DNA from: Pyxicephalus adspersus
Lineage: Eukaryota > Chordata > Amphibia > Anura > Pyxicephalidae
Length of the DNA stretch: 64,000 nucleotides
Reading direction: 5' to 3'
Assembly (NCBI RefSeq): GCF_032062135.1
Contig: NC_092858.1
Span: 121,860,646-121,924,645, forward strand
Numbering within the stretch: the stretch's first letter is position 1; every line of letters starts with the position of its first letter. The translations under genes were made by a program, and so were the position numbers. Below are positions 11,727 to 24,436 of the stretch, in pieces. Under the pieces are notes generated by a model. The model was not told where the DNA came from and did no database searches. It saw nothing but the letters and a program-made list of their open reading frames with translations.

Positions 11727-12278
11727 NNNNNNNNNNNNNNNNNNNNNNNNNNNNNNNNNNNNNNNNNNNNNNNNNNNNNNNNNNNNNNNNNNNNNNNNNN
11801 NNNNNNNNNNNNNNNNNNNNNNNNNNNNNNNNNNNNNNNNNNNNNNNNNNNNNNNNNNNNNNNNNNNNNNNNNNNNNNNNNNNNNNNNNNNNNNNNNNNN
11901 NNNNNNNNNNNNNNNNNNNNNNNNNNNNNNNNNNNNNNNNNNNNNNNNNNNNNNNNNNNNNNNNNNNNNNNNNNNNNNNNNNNNNNNNNNNNNNNNNNNN
12001 NNNNNNNNNNNNNNNNNNNNNNNNNNNNNNNNNNNNNNNNNNNNNNNNNNNNNNNNNNNNNNNNNNNNNNNNNNNNNNNNNNNNNNNNNNNNNNNNNNNN
12101 NNNNNNNNNNNNNNNNNNNNNNNNNNNNNNNNNNNNNNNNNNNNNNNNNNNNNNNNNNNNNNNNNNNNNNNNNNNNNNNNNNNNNNNNNNNNNNNNNNNN
12201 NNNNNNNNNNNNNNNNNNNNNNNNNNNNNNNNNNNNNNNNNNNNNNNNNNNNNNNNNNNNNNNNNNNNNNNNNNNNNN
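11727..12278. other. Assembly gap (552 N)
   Basis: Every base in the interval is N. The gap is bordered on the right by an (AT)n tract and on the left by the Penelope-like relic. Open frames running through it are artefacts. Confidence 1.
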
Positions 12279-12279
12279 A

Positions 12280-12284
<5 letters not shown>

Positions 12285-12323
<39 letters not shown>
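12285..12323. repeat. (AT)n microsatellite at gap edge
   Basis: Pure (TA)n abuts the N run and probably caused the assembly break. Its true length is unknown. Confidence 0.95.
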
Positions 12324-12325
<2 letters not shown>

Positions 12326-12710
12326 TTTGTGTCACCTTTTAGCTGAACTAAATAAAGCTAAGTGTAATATAGGATAATGTATGCATAAACATGGTCCAAT
12401 ATTAAAAAAAAAATATCATTATTTATATTAGTCCCTGAACAGGCTGTTTTATATTAAAGCTATATATATCCTATGCTAGTCTAACTTGTAAGGGTACAAA
12501 TGGCAATTCTCTTCATGTCTTTCACTCTTCCAGTGAAAGTGTATTTGCTCAGTCTATATCTTCTGAATGGCTCAAATAGAAACCTTTAAAAAGTATAAAA
12601 ACTTTAGAAGTTATATCTGGCATATCTCAGAAGAAGTATAATAGCTTTTTAATGCAAAATAGAGCTATAAAGTTGTAAACTTTCTCTCCAATATTCAGTT
12701 TTATCACAAT

Positions 12711-12737
12711 TATCATCATCATCATCATCATCATCAT
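12711..12737. repeat. (ATC)n microsatellite
   Basis: Nine tandem ATC units without interruption. Confidence 0.95.
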
Positions 12738-15700
12738 AGTGTGTCAACAATTTTTTAGAAAATGAAAAAAACAAAGGTAATGCAAATGTAACAATGTTAC
12801 TTTGTATTTCAATATTCCAAATCTAAACCGTGTTTATAAACCTTTTTTTAAATGGTCCATTTTTTGTTAAACAGCAACTGCAATGTACCTCAACATTGTA
12901 AATTTCTTTTGGACTGTTAAATATACAATTTATTGCATTTTGTTGTATCTTTTTTGTTTTTAAATTGCATTAGACCCCTTGAGGAACAAAGAGAGTGAGG
13001 TGTTTAGTAGTTCTGGTAGGTTGACAACATTATTGTTTATATCAACTGCACAGAGAATAAAAGTTTTTACCTTAGCAAAGTAAGCGTGTTACTGTCAAAT
13101 TTGGAGGGTAAAAAAGGAATATGGATCTAATATATCAAATATTTGCTCTTTACTTTTGATACCTTTTAAGGTATTTACAAAGTTATTGTTGTGTCAGGGA
13201 ACAAAATACACACATTTGTTATACTGTGAGAGGCTGTCTAAAAAATTAAAAGTAATTCAATGTTTTTTTTTTTTTTTTTGGAAGCTTTATTCCTATTTTA
13301 TTATAATGATATGATATAATTTCAGATGCTATGATTATCCTACATATCATTATCAAATTTATACTTTACCAATAAAGTAATACATATTATTTGAGGTCTA
13401 ACATAATAAACTTTAGCTGACTGTTCACCAAAATCATAACACTTCTGCAACACTCTGTTTTATTTACTGCACAATATGCATAATTGAAATGTATCTATAC
13501 TGTATTTAATGTGTCACAAACTTTATTAAAAACATTAAAATACCCAAGGCTTGGATTTGATAATCCTACACAAGTCACGTAGACTTTGATACACATATAA
13601 ACCTTTTCATTGATTTTTAAAAAAGGTCACCTGTATATTTCTAAAATAAAGGAGGATGAGAAATCCAATGCAACTGCAAGGGAGATATATCCACAAAAGT
13701 ATGTAGATATGTAATTTCATTCATGATTAGGGATAAGTAAAATAGAGAATTATATTTTTGGGAAATTTTGGCAAAATATGGTCACTAAGTTTTTTGAGAT
13801 AATTGAAAAGTCCCTGAGCAAAGAATTGTCAATAAAATTACTAAGGGGTTTGGGAGACAAAACTAATCTTAGAAATCAGAATGATAATAAATATGATAAA
13901 ATAATGTTAAATCATGTAATTTGTTCATAAATTCATTTGAAAATAGAGTCAAGTTTTTTTGGAAAAAGCACATGCTTGGGACATTTTTCCTCTGATACCT
14001 ACAAATTTATTCTCTCACCCACCCACAGCAAGTTTGGTGACAATTCCATATTCATCTCTAAAAAATGCTTTTTCTCACTATACATTAATTAGGGATAGTT
14101 TGTAATGTGAATTATTATGTAAATTCACATAATAGCAAAACATTTCTCCACTCAATATATTACAAATATATTATTTTTTTACAGCACAAAAATTGTCCAT
14201 CTCTACCCTACTTATCACAGTTGTAAGGTCAGGGAGAATATTATGTGTCTTTTAAAAATTAATAACCTGCATCTACAGAACCTTAACCTCACTGTAATTC
14301 CAGAGGAGAGATAAAAACTTATAAAACATGGCCCAAATAATGGGGGCTTGGTATATGCCAGGGTATGTTTCCAGCAGCCTTTTTGTTTGTGTTGGAACAG
14401 TTTAAGGAGAGCTGAAAGTCTGTGTAGGGAAAGATGATTGCTATACAGTGCTTTATTGTGGTAGTTTACTGTGAAATACCAGTCCTTTTTAACACTACAA
14501 TTGAACTGTGCAAGGAAAGACAACATAAAGACTTACAAATAAAACTGAATTGTATAATACGTAATTATATAAGGAGAGATGTAACAAATATTTACATATA
14601 GTAAAACAAAATTTATCTGTGTAATCCAAGGAGTCCCACCCTTTTTTACGATAGCTCTGCAGATGACCAACAGACAAGTCGCATGTAGCAAATAGAGGAG
14701 GCAGATTAGGCATGGAGCTATCTTTTATATGCTGGAAGATATAAGACAATGGTAAGTGCTTGAACAAGGTTTACCAATGAAAATCCTTAACTGCCTTATA
14801 TGGATGTCAGCTAAAAGATGAGTTGTAATTATCTTTAATGAGCTCATAAAGGTACATATATGTTATAAGACATGGTAAGTAATATGTTGAGTTGGTTAGA
14901 CATTTAGATACTAAATAAAAATGTATTTACTAATCCACCACCACACTCATATGCTTCATCTACCACTATATCTGAAGTGGATGTTTGAACTTTTCAGAAT
15001 TCCCCTACCCCGATCAAACTTTCTCCAGTAACAGGAAGTCAAGAGTCTATATACATTGGTGGTAATTGTGCTAGAATAAGGCATTAAAACATAAGATTTT
15101 ATATAGTAAAAATATTAAATGTTATTTACACTATGCAAACTTTTACCCTGTTTGACAACAGTGGTACATTTACTATTGAGATGGAGGGGAACATCAAATT
15201 GGAGCTGATCTGGGACAAACTAACTGGGAGAAAAAGAAGTGCATTAAGACCGTCCTGTAATGAGTCTAATACTTCCAGTGAGTAAGAAAGGTGGAAAATG
15301 GAGACTACCATAATAATTCTTTACTATGTAGTGGATAAAATATGGACATCTTTGTTTATTTGATTTGATAACATTGTAAAGATACTTTGAATGCATTTCT
15401 TACAGTTTGAACAGTTACAAAAATTGCAGATAGGATTGAAAAACACCTGGCAGGGTTGAAAACCCCCTCCAACCCTATCCAGAAAACAGAAAAGAAAAAA
15501 ATGGCTTTAGATACATTTTATGGATCCATTTTTTTCTGAATAAAGCAAAGTATTTTGTCAGTTAGTCTTTATCCAGCAGGCTCAGACATAGCTATGTAAG
15601 AAAAAGAAAGAAAGAAAGAAGTATTGAGCCTTACATCTATAAGAAAAATGAACTGGATAAATAGAAATTCTAGAGACTTTATCCTACCAAAAACTATAGT

Positions 15701-18700
15701 CTGCGCGTTCCAGAACCCAGACCAGAATTTATTAGGATCTCAACTTGCGAAAAGCTTTTTCACCTATTGCATACACAAACCCTGAAGCCCCTAACCATGT
15801 GTAGGTGATAAACCTAGGTAACTCTTACACCATACGCAATCCTTCCAGTCAGTGCCTCTCATAATGTAAAGATCATATTTTCTGGAAGATTAACTTGGAT
15901 CATTTATAGTATCTTTTTCTACAGATTTATTTCATCGTATTTATGTGGTCTGTATCACTTTAGACCAGAATGCGCTTCTGTCACTTTCAGAAAAACTCAG
16001 CTGACCCTGTCTTTAAGTAATCCTATAAACCTTTTCCTGCTTGAAAAGAATTTATATAACTACAAAGTGGATATTTACTCTTTCTCAGTTCATATATAAT
16101 TTTATATTTTTAGTCATTAGAGAACAGTCCATAGCTGTCAATTGCCATTTGATTTGTTGTTTCCGTTAAACTAAAATGCAATCAACATGTCACCTTCAAT
16201 AAGACAGAACATCTATTATAATTTACAACAACTAACAAGAAATTGACTTAGTACTGTGTACAAAAAGTCACACAAGAAAATGCCTGCTTTAAAATAGTTA
16301 ACATCTTCCTTGGTGGTGGAGAAATCCTAACAGAAAAGTAATAATAATTAATCACTACCACGTACAACTACAGTATATGAACCACCTAATTTCTCTGCCC
16401 CAATAAATCAAATAGAGTTAAAATTATATATTATAGCACATACACGAAGTTCAATGTTTTGTAACCCATAGCCACGCAATGTTCTCTACTCTTTTAGTCT
16501 TTGATCACTATCAACATTTTACTGAAATAAAACACATAATCCTTATAAAGCCATATTCAGCCTTAGAGGAAATAGTTTGTAAGGTATAGGCATTCTGCGT
16601 ACATAATATCGAGGAATAAAATGCCAAAATAACAAAAAATAGCCAATGTGTATCTTACTTCAAAATTTGTTCACTGTATTAGATTTTATTTTATGTATTT
16701 AAGCATTATATGTGCATTCTTTTTATTGTACTTTTTTCAGAGGCTGTTTTCTTTCTCTGAAAAAAGATGAATTTCAGGTAATAAAGGCATTTTTTGGACA
16801 AGAACATATCAAAGGTAGTAAAAGAACTTCTGTAAGCATCAAGAGACATTTAAAGGTTACACTGCAAAACTGCTAAATATTCTGGATATCCATACTGCTT
16901 GACTGGGTAAATTTAAAACCCCAGTGTTGGAGACAAGGGGTACATTTTATTTATAACCATTACTATTGCTAAAAGGAGTTAAATGAAATTTGAAAAATAG
17001 ATAACATACAAAGTCTTTTATGATTAACATTAGTATAGCTCAGTTTGATTTTCTCTTTTCCCTCCAGGATAATGCTTAAATTAGAACTTTGTTTTTCCAG
17101 TAGGTGATTCACATAGAAGCAGTGATTTCTCCTTGTCCTTCTTATTTATCTGACTTTCTGATACTCTCACAACCCTTTTATTTTCTGTCCATGACCCAAT
17201 CTCATCCTATGAAGCTTTTTGCTTTATTCAGCCAATCCATCTTTCCCTGGCTGCCCCCTTGCTGGATTGGCAGAATACAATTACATTGGATTGGTGCTCC
17301 ACCCAGGTGTGTTAGTGTTCAGTCAATGCAGCCTTCCTTTTTTGGCAAGCTAGATTCAAAAGGACATTTTAGGGATAGGAGAGGGGCACACATTTTTGAC
17401 AGGGCTCCTGGCTGCTACATTTAGCATTAAAAAAAACTGCACAGCAATGCTGCCAACCAAAGAAAATATAATTAATTACCTAAATGCCCAATGCTAACCA
17501 TTTCTTTTAGACAGTTTTGAGTGGTAAAAACTAAAACTGCTTGAAATATTTTGCCTATTAGCCCTAAAATCAAAAATCATTTCACCTTGTTTATTAACTC
17601 CTATGTTTAGCTGGAGATTCTACCTTCCCATGTCACTGAGAATTCACCAGTTATGCTCATCCTAACACATGAATTGGATTAGTGTTCTGCCACTTCTTAA
17701 ATTCACACAGAAAGATCTGTGGAGGTCAAAAGCTAATCTCCTAAATTTAATTTGAAATTTCATATTTTTACTAATTCTTGATCTCAGAAACACAGTATGA
17801 AACCCAGAAACAATAATTAAAAGATAATCAGAACTTCAGGAAAACACACAAAAAAGTTAAATTTAAAATGCTAATTTTAAAAATACTTCCCATTTAACTG
17901 CATGGCAAGCAATACATTAAAAGCAACCTCAGGAAATGCTTTTTGATGAGTTGTAACACTGCAGATATTCCATGGTAGTGATATTTTATTGAATTATATA
18001 TACCCTCTTTAGGTTAACTTTTAAATCTTACTTTCCTCAAAAAAAAAAAAACTATTCCAAACATTTTGCTTTATGTAGTTATTCTGCCAGAATTTCCAGG
18101 GGTCTAAAGAGTTTTTTCTGCATGGAGTCCCTTTCATCAACTGCATGAAACAGCAGAACTGATTAGGAAATATGGCCCAATATAATTCTCCAACTAAAAC
18201 TCTAACTAATGAATTATAAGAAAATGTTAGCTTCACTGCTCTTCAATTAAGTAGTCATGCTGCATCTTGAAAAGGTTTTGAGTGGATCACAAAGGCTTGC
18301 GGTTATTAGCTTTAACATGAAACAAAGTAACTCCATTTTTCTTCTTCTTTCTTTAAGAGGATTATTATTGTCCTTAGGAAATACAAAGCTTTATCCAGTT
18401 TGAAATAGGTTATGATTCTGTTTACCACCAAAAATAATTATTTCAAACTTGACAACAGAACAAGTTTTTAAATATGTGGAAAATGATGAAACTGAAGATA
18501 CATTTAAATAATAGAAAATTGTGGTTTCATAGTTGGAGGAGATCAGGCAAAGTTAAAATAAAGTATTGATTTGTGGTATCTGTTTACTTAATATGTGGGT
18601 AATACTGGTTGATACTAGCAACTAGTAAAAAAAAAATATTCTCATTATTTCTCAAAATTAAATATTCTCTCACAACTTCCAAAAACTTAAGAATGCTCCA

Positions 18701-18977
18701 ATTGCAACTGCATATTTTGCAATTTTCATGTTATCCATGATAAAAAAAAACAATGAGAGCACCTCCACCTTATGAAATAGGTACTTTTAATTAGTAAATG
18801 ATAGTAGACCAAAACTTACAAAGTTAAATAATTAATTTAACACATGTAAAAAAGCCCCATCACTGCAATAATGTAGAAACGTTTATATGGATGCTGTTGA
18901 ATCTGATCATGTATAAATATCATCATGTAACATTGAGTTTTTTTTTGGCAGAAAATCTTAATAAACTCTTTAACAAT

Positions 18978-18982
18978 CAGAC
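18978..18982. repeat. Target-site duplication CAGAC, left
   Basis: Pairs perfectly with 19762-19766 directly after the LTR end. Confidence 0.88.
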
Positions 18983-19761
18983 TGTAAGGAACTTACCCGC
19001 CCTGCGAGCCTGTGGTGTCCCTGGGGTTCCCAGCCACAGAGGGAGACCCCTCAGTAGCAAGCAGCATAACCAAGGCTGCTCCTCTGCTCACAGCTTGTCT
19101 GTCTCTGCAGGCGGAGGGATCCGCCCTGGACTAATTACTGATCAGCCAGGCAGCAGCCCTTGCATCCCTTTGGATGTGGTTCCTGCTCCCAGCACTGTGC
19201 AAGTGCAAAGTAGTGCACGTCCTAGGGGTACTGTGGGAAGAGGTGCGCGTGTTACCATGCGTCCCTCTTGTATCCCCCGAGGGCGTGGCACTCGGCTGCT
19301 TCGCCCCAGGGCGGGACATAGTTAGTTTGAATTCCCTGCGGCCAATCAGCTGCAGGGGATTTACTCAGTCTCCCATCAGACAGTGCCAGGTGGCGCAAGG
19401 TGATTGGTCATCCTGGCTATTTAAGGAGAGCCTGTCCATCACCCCATTGCCCGCTATAGCCTCTGTTACCACAGTGTGCTTGGGTGTGTCTTTGTGTGTT
19501 TAAAACTTCTGCTTGTCATCTCCTCAGTGACCCGGTCTGAACCTAACTCTGATTGAACTCTGCCAGCCCTGACCTCGGATTGTTATTGACCATTCTGCCT
19601 GCTGCCTGCCCTGACCTCTGATTGTTACTGACCTGCTTTTGCCTTATCCTTCTGTACCTTGCTTGATTGGACTTAACCCTTGCTGTGCTGTACCATTCTG
19701 AATAAACCTTATTCAAGGATATCTGGAGTCGGTAGTGGTTTGTGTGCCCAGGCGCATTACA
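18983..19761 (+). mobile_element. Solo LTR with 5-bp target-site duplication
   Basis: The 779-bp segment begins TGTAAGGAAC and ends GCGCATTACA, so it has TG...CA ends. It is flanked by a perfect CAGAC duplication (18978-18982 and 19762-19766). A TATA-like CTATTTAAGG lies near 19418 and an AATAAA at 19701-19706, giving a U3-R-U5 layout on the plus strand. It is GC-rich compared with its surroundings. A GCCCTGACCTC-plus-GATTGTTA unit recurs within the R/U5 part. Open frames inside it are non-coding by-products. The internal region is gone, which implies recombination between two LTRs. A 5-bp duplication fits Ty3/gypsy or retroviral integrases. The family was not identified. Confidence 0.88.
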
Positions 19762-19766
19762 CAGAC
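19762..19766. repeat. Target-site duplication CAGAC, right
   Basis: Pairs perfectly with 18978-18982. Confidence 0.88.
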
Positions 19767-20319
19767 ATTCTCTCTGTAATGTAATGGGGGTCCCTGTTGT
19801 ATTTGCATGTTTTATTTTGTTTGTGTTTGAAGATTGATATGTCTGATATAACTAATTGATATGGTGATATTATTGTATTATTCGTGTGCATAAATGTGTT
19901 CATGGTTTGGATTTATTTTTTATTTTAATTTTAAAGAATTTCCTAGTTTTTTTGTGTAGGTTTCAAAGAATAGTATACTAAACCCAGACAATGTAAAGGT
20001 CTTGACTTCCATCCATGAAATTCTGAAAAATTGTAAATAACACACATTTTTTAAAGGGGAGTAGGAAGCAAAAATTATTCTGTAGCAGTCTCAAGTGATT
20101 GAAGGCTATGTGCAACATAACAAAAAACATTTAACAATACATAAAAACACAATTAGCAAAATCTTTGAAAGGTCACTATGACAATTAAAAACATATCAAA
20201 ATAGGTCCAAAGAATGTCTCCCCTGGTTTAGTGAACATGAAAACAACTTGACTCAAGTTTTGAAAAAAAACAAACCAAGAGGACATATTAGGGTACAGTT
20301 GTCTACACGTCTGCAGTTA

Positions 20320-20514
20320 GGCCCTGATTTAATAAAGCTCTTTAAGGCTGGGTGATCCAGCAAACCTGGAATGGATCTGCTGCAAAATTAAAAACATTTG
20401 CTAAGAAAAAGCTAATGACTTTTAGGAAATACATTCCAGGGTTGCTGGATCTCTTAGCTTTACTGATGTAAGTGTATCCTCTCCAGTCGTGGAGAGCTTT
20501 ATTAAATTAGGACC
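20320..20514. mobile_element. MITE family A, copy 3
   Basis: Ends GGCCCTGATTTAATAAAGCT and AGCTTTATTAAATTAGGACC are imperfect inverted repeats. The interior has GGCTGGGTGATCCAGCAAAC and, on the other side, GTTGCTGGATCTCTTAGCTT. Same family as 49647-49866. Confidence 0.88.
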
Positions 20515-20739
20515 TTAATTTGAACCCGTTTCTGTTCTGTGCTTGCAGATGACAATGATTTCTTCCAGTCTAAGTTCATGAGCAGCCCCCTGTATAAAAA
20601 AATTGTCTCCTAATATTAAAGTAGACCTATCATGACCCTTTTATATAATGATAACATGTCTTTTTTATTTATTTATTTTTTATTTAAAACCTATTGTTGG
20701 GCCAGAGGCAGTCCTGTCACAGCTGGTTGACAAAGAGGA

Positions 20740-21050
20740 GCAGCCTGTATGTATTTATGCAGGAAATTAACGCCAGCTGAAAAAAAACTACAGTATTGTG
20801 CCTGGCAATTAAATCTGCAATTAAATCTCTTTGATACTACCTGCTTGGTTGTCTGTTTAGGCTCCTTACGGACTATTCACTCCTCACCTGGACTACAAAG
20901 GCAAAGGACAGAAATACAAGAGTCACCCACTGGCTCTTGTCAATGCAGGATTTCAACATTAAAGTGGAACATATAGTGGGAAAGTTGCAGGGTATTGCAG
21001 ATTCCCTCTCCAGGACACACTATGGGTCAAAACCAGAGGGGGATTTATGA
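20740..21050 (+). pseudogene. Ty3/gypsy-type RNase H relic
   Basis: The first frame begins YLCRKLTPAEKKLQYC, which resembles the 'YxSRKLTPAEKNYxxxExECLA' start of a gypsy RNase H. After a frame change near 20860 comes a TDYSLLTW block, then KDRNTRVTHWLLSMQDFNIK, EHIVGKLQGIADSLSR and HYGSKPEG before a stop at about 21048. These match the C-terminal half of the RNase H of LTR retrotransposons: an aspartate in the TD motif, the RVTxW block and the ADxLSR terminus. Most of the middle is scrambled. There is no reverse transcriptase upstream and no integrase between the RNase H and the following LTR-like tail, so either pol is deleted or this is a Gmr1-type element, where integrase precedes RT. Confidence 0.75.
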
Positions 21051-21600
21051 CAGGGTGTCCCATGGACTGGCTTGGAAGGTCTTGGATAGGTGTATCCAGA
21101 GCCCAGGCTAGTTATCTTGATTATTAAATGACTCCAGGAATATGTGTGTTAGTCTGCCATTCAGCTGGCTTTTATGAAAAGGTAATTTTAGGGGCCTGGA
21201 GCTGAAAAGTTGGACAGGGGTCACTGGCCACCAGGTCCATGTCTGGGTCTTCATCTTGAACTATGAAGCACAGGTGCTTTATTTAAGAGGAACAGCAGTA
21301 GACTGCTGAGAGTTCCATGGATTCCCAAAGCTTCCCAAAGGGAAAGGAGCTCAAAAGGAAAATGCTTATGAGTAAGCTATCAACTTTTGTTTATGCAAAG
21401 GGGCTGTTTACTGCATTATTAGATAGAGAAGGAACAACCAATAAGGTAGTTAGTGGCCCAGCCAGGATAAGATTTGTTTTGTTTTCTTTTTTGCTCAGTT
21501 TGCTGAGAAACTGTATAAAACTATGGGACCCCGTGCTGCCTCATTTTAACTGCTGCAAAAATATATATACACGTACCATGAATAAGCCATACACCATCAT
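21051..21600 (+). mobile_element. Probable LTR following the gypsy RNase H relic
   Basis: Directly after the RNase H stop the sequence reads ACAGGGTGTCCCATGG and continues into about 500 bp with a promoter-like TATAAAACTATGGG at about 21514, as a U3/R boundary would look. The right end and a target-site duplication could not be fixed. An AATAAA near 21735 is a possible poly(A) signal, but may be outside. Confidence 0.4.
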
Positions 21601-24001
21601 ATCATATCCTGGGACCAGCAAAGGTAGTGCTACATGCAACAGTAATGTTTATATGATATCAATCATATCATAATGAGTGCCAATCAGTAAATTAATACCA
21701 AAATATAATGGCACAAACATTTGTTTTTATTTTAATAAAAACATAACACATATTCACAATTTTTGTAAAGTGCCAAGTACCGCTGACATATGTCTAATGT
21801 AAATCCACATCAATGCTAATGAGTGCCAACCGATAATACTGAAAAATAATGACACAAAAAAAGTCAATGACTCATTTAGTGAAAGGATAAGTCATTGATA
21901 AGTACCGTACTCTGTTTTAGGTTTGTCAAGCAGTGCTCCTCAAAAATGAAATGAATTTACATGGCTGAGCAATGGTACTGATGATGGATTTACTTCTGGG
22001 AATAATAATAAAAAATAAGTATGTGTTCTTGTTTATATTTAAGTACAAAACTTTACTCTGTATTTGTATTGTATTTAATTAATATATTTGATCTAATAGG
22101 TCTCCCTGACATCCTTCGATTTTTTTTTTTGTGGCATTACCATGTTCAGTAGTTCTGCAATTTATTTGCATAGTTGAAAAAATAAAGTTACAAAAAGAAG
22201 CCCGTTGATGTCTGTATCAAAAGATATTACATTCTGTGTCTGTGTCTATGATCTATTTTGGTACAAACTTAGGTTGTGATGATGATGATGATACAGTTCT
22301 GAACATGTAGGGGATGTGAGGGACTAACTCATTCAAGCATCTACCACCCAATTATTTGCCTTTCCACCTGCTGTTCATCCATTCTTTTCCTTCCCAAGTG
22401 AAGGGGGTCTGCACTGAATAAACTGAGCTTCAGCTACAAGTTTTCTAGGGTGCTACCATCCTGGCCATGCCCACTTCCTCATGCTGCAAATGCTGTTGGG
22501 GCATGTAACAGTCATTTAGTTGGTAATACTTTTTTTACATTTATTTATTAGGCACCAGTTAAGTTAGTTTGGGTGGTGGCTGAGAGCCATTTTGCTTACT
22601 GGAGGTCACTGATTGCTGACTGTGGGCCATGGCCCTGCCTGGGGTGATTTATACTACCTTGGATGTCATTGTGTTGAGAAGGGTAGCTGGGGTTCTCTGT
22701 TCTTACAGGGCATTATTTGTGCTGACATTGTGTTAGTTGGGGGTTATTTGTGCTGACTGCAGGTAGTTGTTCAAATTAATTTAAACCATTATGTGCATGC
22801 TTTTTCCAGGAAATGTGGTAATGGTAGATGTCAACAAGTTCCAGAAAGCGACAAGTCGAATCTGGCTTTGCGGTTATATTTCCTTTTCTAGAACAAGAAC
22901 CTCACCTCAACTACAGACAACTGCACAAGTAAATGTAAGGTGTAAAGCCTGGATGAAAGGTTTAATACAAAAGTTAATAGGTAGATATCACATTTTTTAG
23001 ATAGAATGGAATGGAATAAGAAAAAATGGGTATGTTTAAAAAAAAAATATTTTTTAAAACAAAAAAAAAAAAAAAACAGAAAACATTGGTTGACTAAAAA
23101 ATGGTAAAGGTAAGTTGAAGGAATTTTCCATATATCCCTATTAACAAAATTGTAAATTAATACTGTTTAATTCACTTTTCTCTTTTTAATTTATACTTTG
23201 TACAGCAAAGTCTTTTTATTTCATCCACTAGAGGGAATCTGCTCCATCATCAACATACCTCTATATTTTTACACACTTTGTTGTATACTGAATACAAATT
23301 GGGAATCAAGTATTTTAATCACTTTTGTCAATGACAGAGTATGCCACTATTTCAGAGGTAAATTATTTATTGGCAAAATGAAGAAATAAATATTTAAAAA
23401 GACTCCTAGCCCCTACTATATAGTCCCCTCATCTTTCTTTCTGTGTGATGTTTATTTCCTAATGTTTTGTGTGTTTTGGAAGGTTCTCTGATTATATTGT
23501 AGTAATTGTGCTTGTACAGAAATCGAAAGCAATACATTTTTATTAACTTATGTAGGAACGGTTGTAAAATAATTTGTGTATTGATATCAATACCTATTTG
23601 CAAAAATACATTATATTACCTCTCGGATGCTTGGTAACATTATGGTTTGTGCATTTTTTAATATACAAAGTAAATATTTCTTATTATTAGCCTTTATAGT
23701 TGCTGCCACAATTTTTTGCTTTTTTTAAGAACTGGGAGGGTAAAAAGTGGACCAAATTAGACAACAACAGTCACATATTGACATAGATCAAATCTTGGAC
23801 ATAAATAAAGTTAGATTAAAAAGACCAAAAAAAGAAAGCACAAGAAGTTCAAACATCCTTTATTACTCAAATACTCAAACACTGCATTATCTTCGTAAAG
23901 AACAACTGCATCTTTCATTCTTTACATACAGTTGTCCATTATTAATTTCTTCTAGCCCAAATTTCTTGCCTACCAGGACAAATACATACATCTCACCTTA
24001 A
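21601..24001. other. Anonymous DNA with a degenerate minisatellite
   Basis: No gene recognised. The part at 22600-22765 holds a loosely repeated unit (see separate entry). Short A-rich tracts lie at 23038-23077. Open frames here have no recognisable domains. Confidence 0.4.
22600..22765. repeat. Degenerate G/T-rich tandem repeat
   Basis: Variants of 'GGGGTTATTTGTGCTGAC' recur: GGGGTGATTTATACTACC, GGGCATTATTTGTGCTGAC and GGGGGTTATTTGTGCTGAC, separated by GTGTT-rich spacers. Period is irregular (about 40-75 bases). A diverged minisatellite is the best description. Confidence 0.5.
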
Positions 24002-24436
24002 TTAACCCCCCTGGCAGTACAATTAATGAGGATTTTAAAATGCAAAAGCGGTACATTCAAAAATCCTTTTAATTTTAAATTTTCCGCCCAGACCCGCCTA
24101 CCTGCCTGCACAGTCCCACCCTCCAGCTACACACACGCAAGCAGATGCCCGGCCGGCATATGCTTCCCTTAGCCTCGCATCCCCAATGTTTACACGCTGG
24201 GGATGCAGATGGCGGTTGGGCATCGCCAGCTTGCACAGATACCCAGCCGGCATCGTCAGGAGAAGATGATGCCAACATCACTGGAGGGCACCGCTGGAGG
24301 ACACTGCTGAAACTGGCAACAAGGTAGGAATTTTAACCTCCCTGGAAATTCCACCTTGAGGGTGGCTTGGGGTTACCACTTTTTGCATAGAAAATCCACC
24401 ATGAGCTACATTTGGGAACACCGCCAGGGAGGTTAA
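24002..24436. mobile_element. TTAA-flanked non-autonomous element(s), possibly nested
   Basis: The left end TTAACCCCCCTGGCAGT and the right end ACCGCCAGGGAGGTTAA are inverted repeats carrying TTAA. A further internal end, TTAACCTCCCTGG at 24334-24346, pairs with the same right end to give a 103-bp palindromic sub-element. Either two copies are nested or one copy has an internal duplication. The middle contains a CCCAGC/GCTGGGG-rich CpG patch. No transposase frame is present. Confidence 0.7.

Larger units (their letters stand above)
12324..18982. other. Long anonymous AT-rich stretch
   Basis: About 6.6 kb with no recognised transposon end, tandem array or protein similarity apart from a short ATC microsatellite at 12711-12737, a poly-T run at 13264-13279 and an (AAAG)n tract near 15601-15620. 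The plus frame at 17104-17424 has no recognised domain. The stretch could be single-copy intronic or intergenic DNA, or very old repeats beyond recognition by eye. Confidence 0.45.

Noticed and set aside
11606..12346. Open frames up to 246 residues across the N run
   Set aside because: They consist mainly of unknown bases and an (AT)n translation; not coding.
17104..17424. 106-residue plus-strand frame
   Set aside because: No family recognised and no supporting context.
18891..19503. Overlapping open frames on both strands
   Set aside because: They lie inside the GC-rich solo LTR, which explains the lack of stops; no protein motif.
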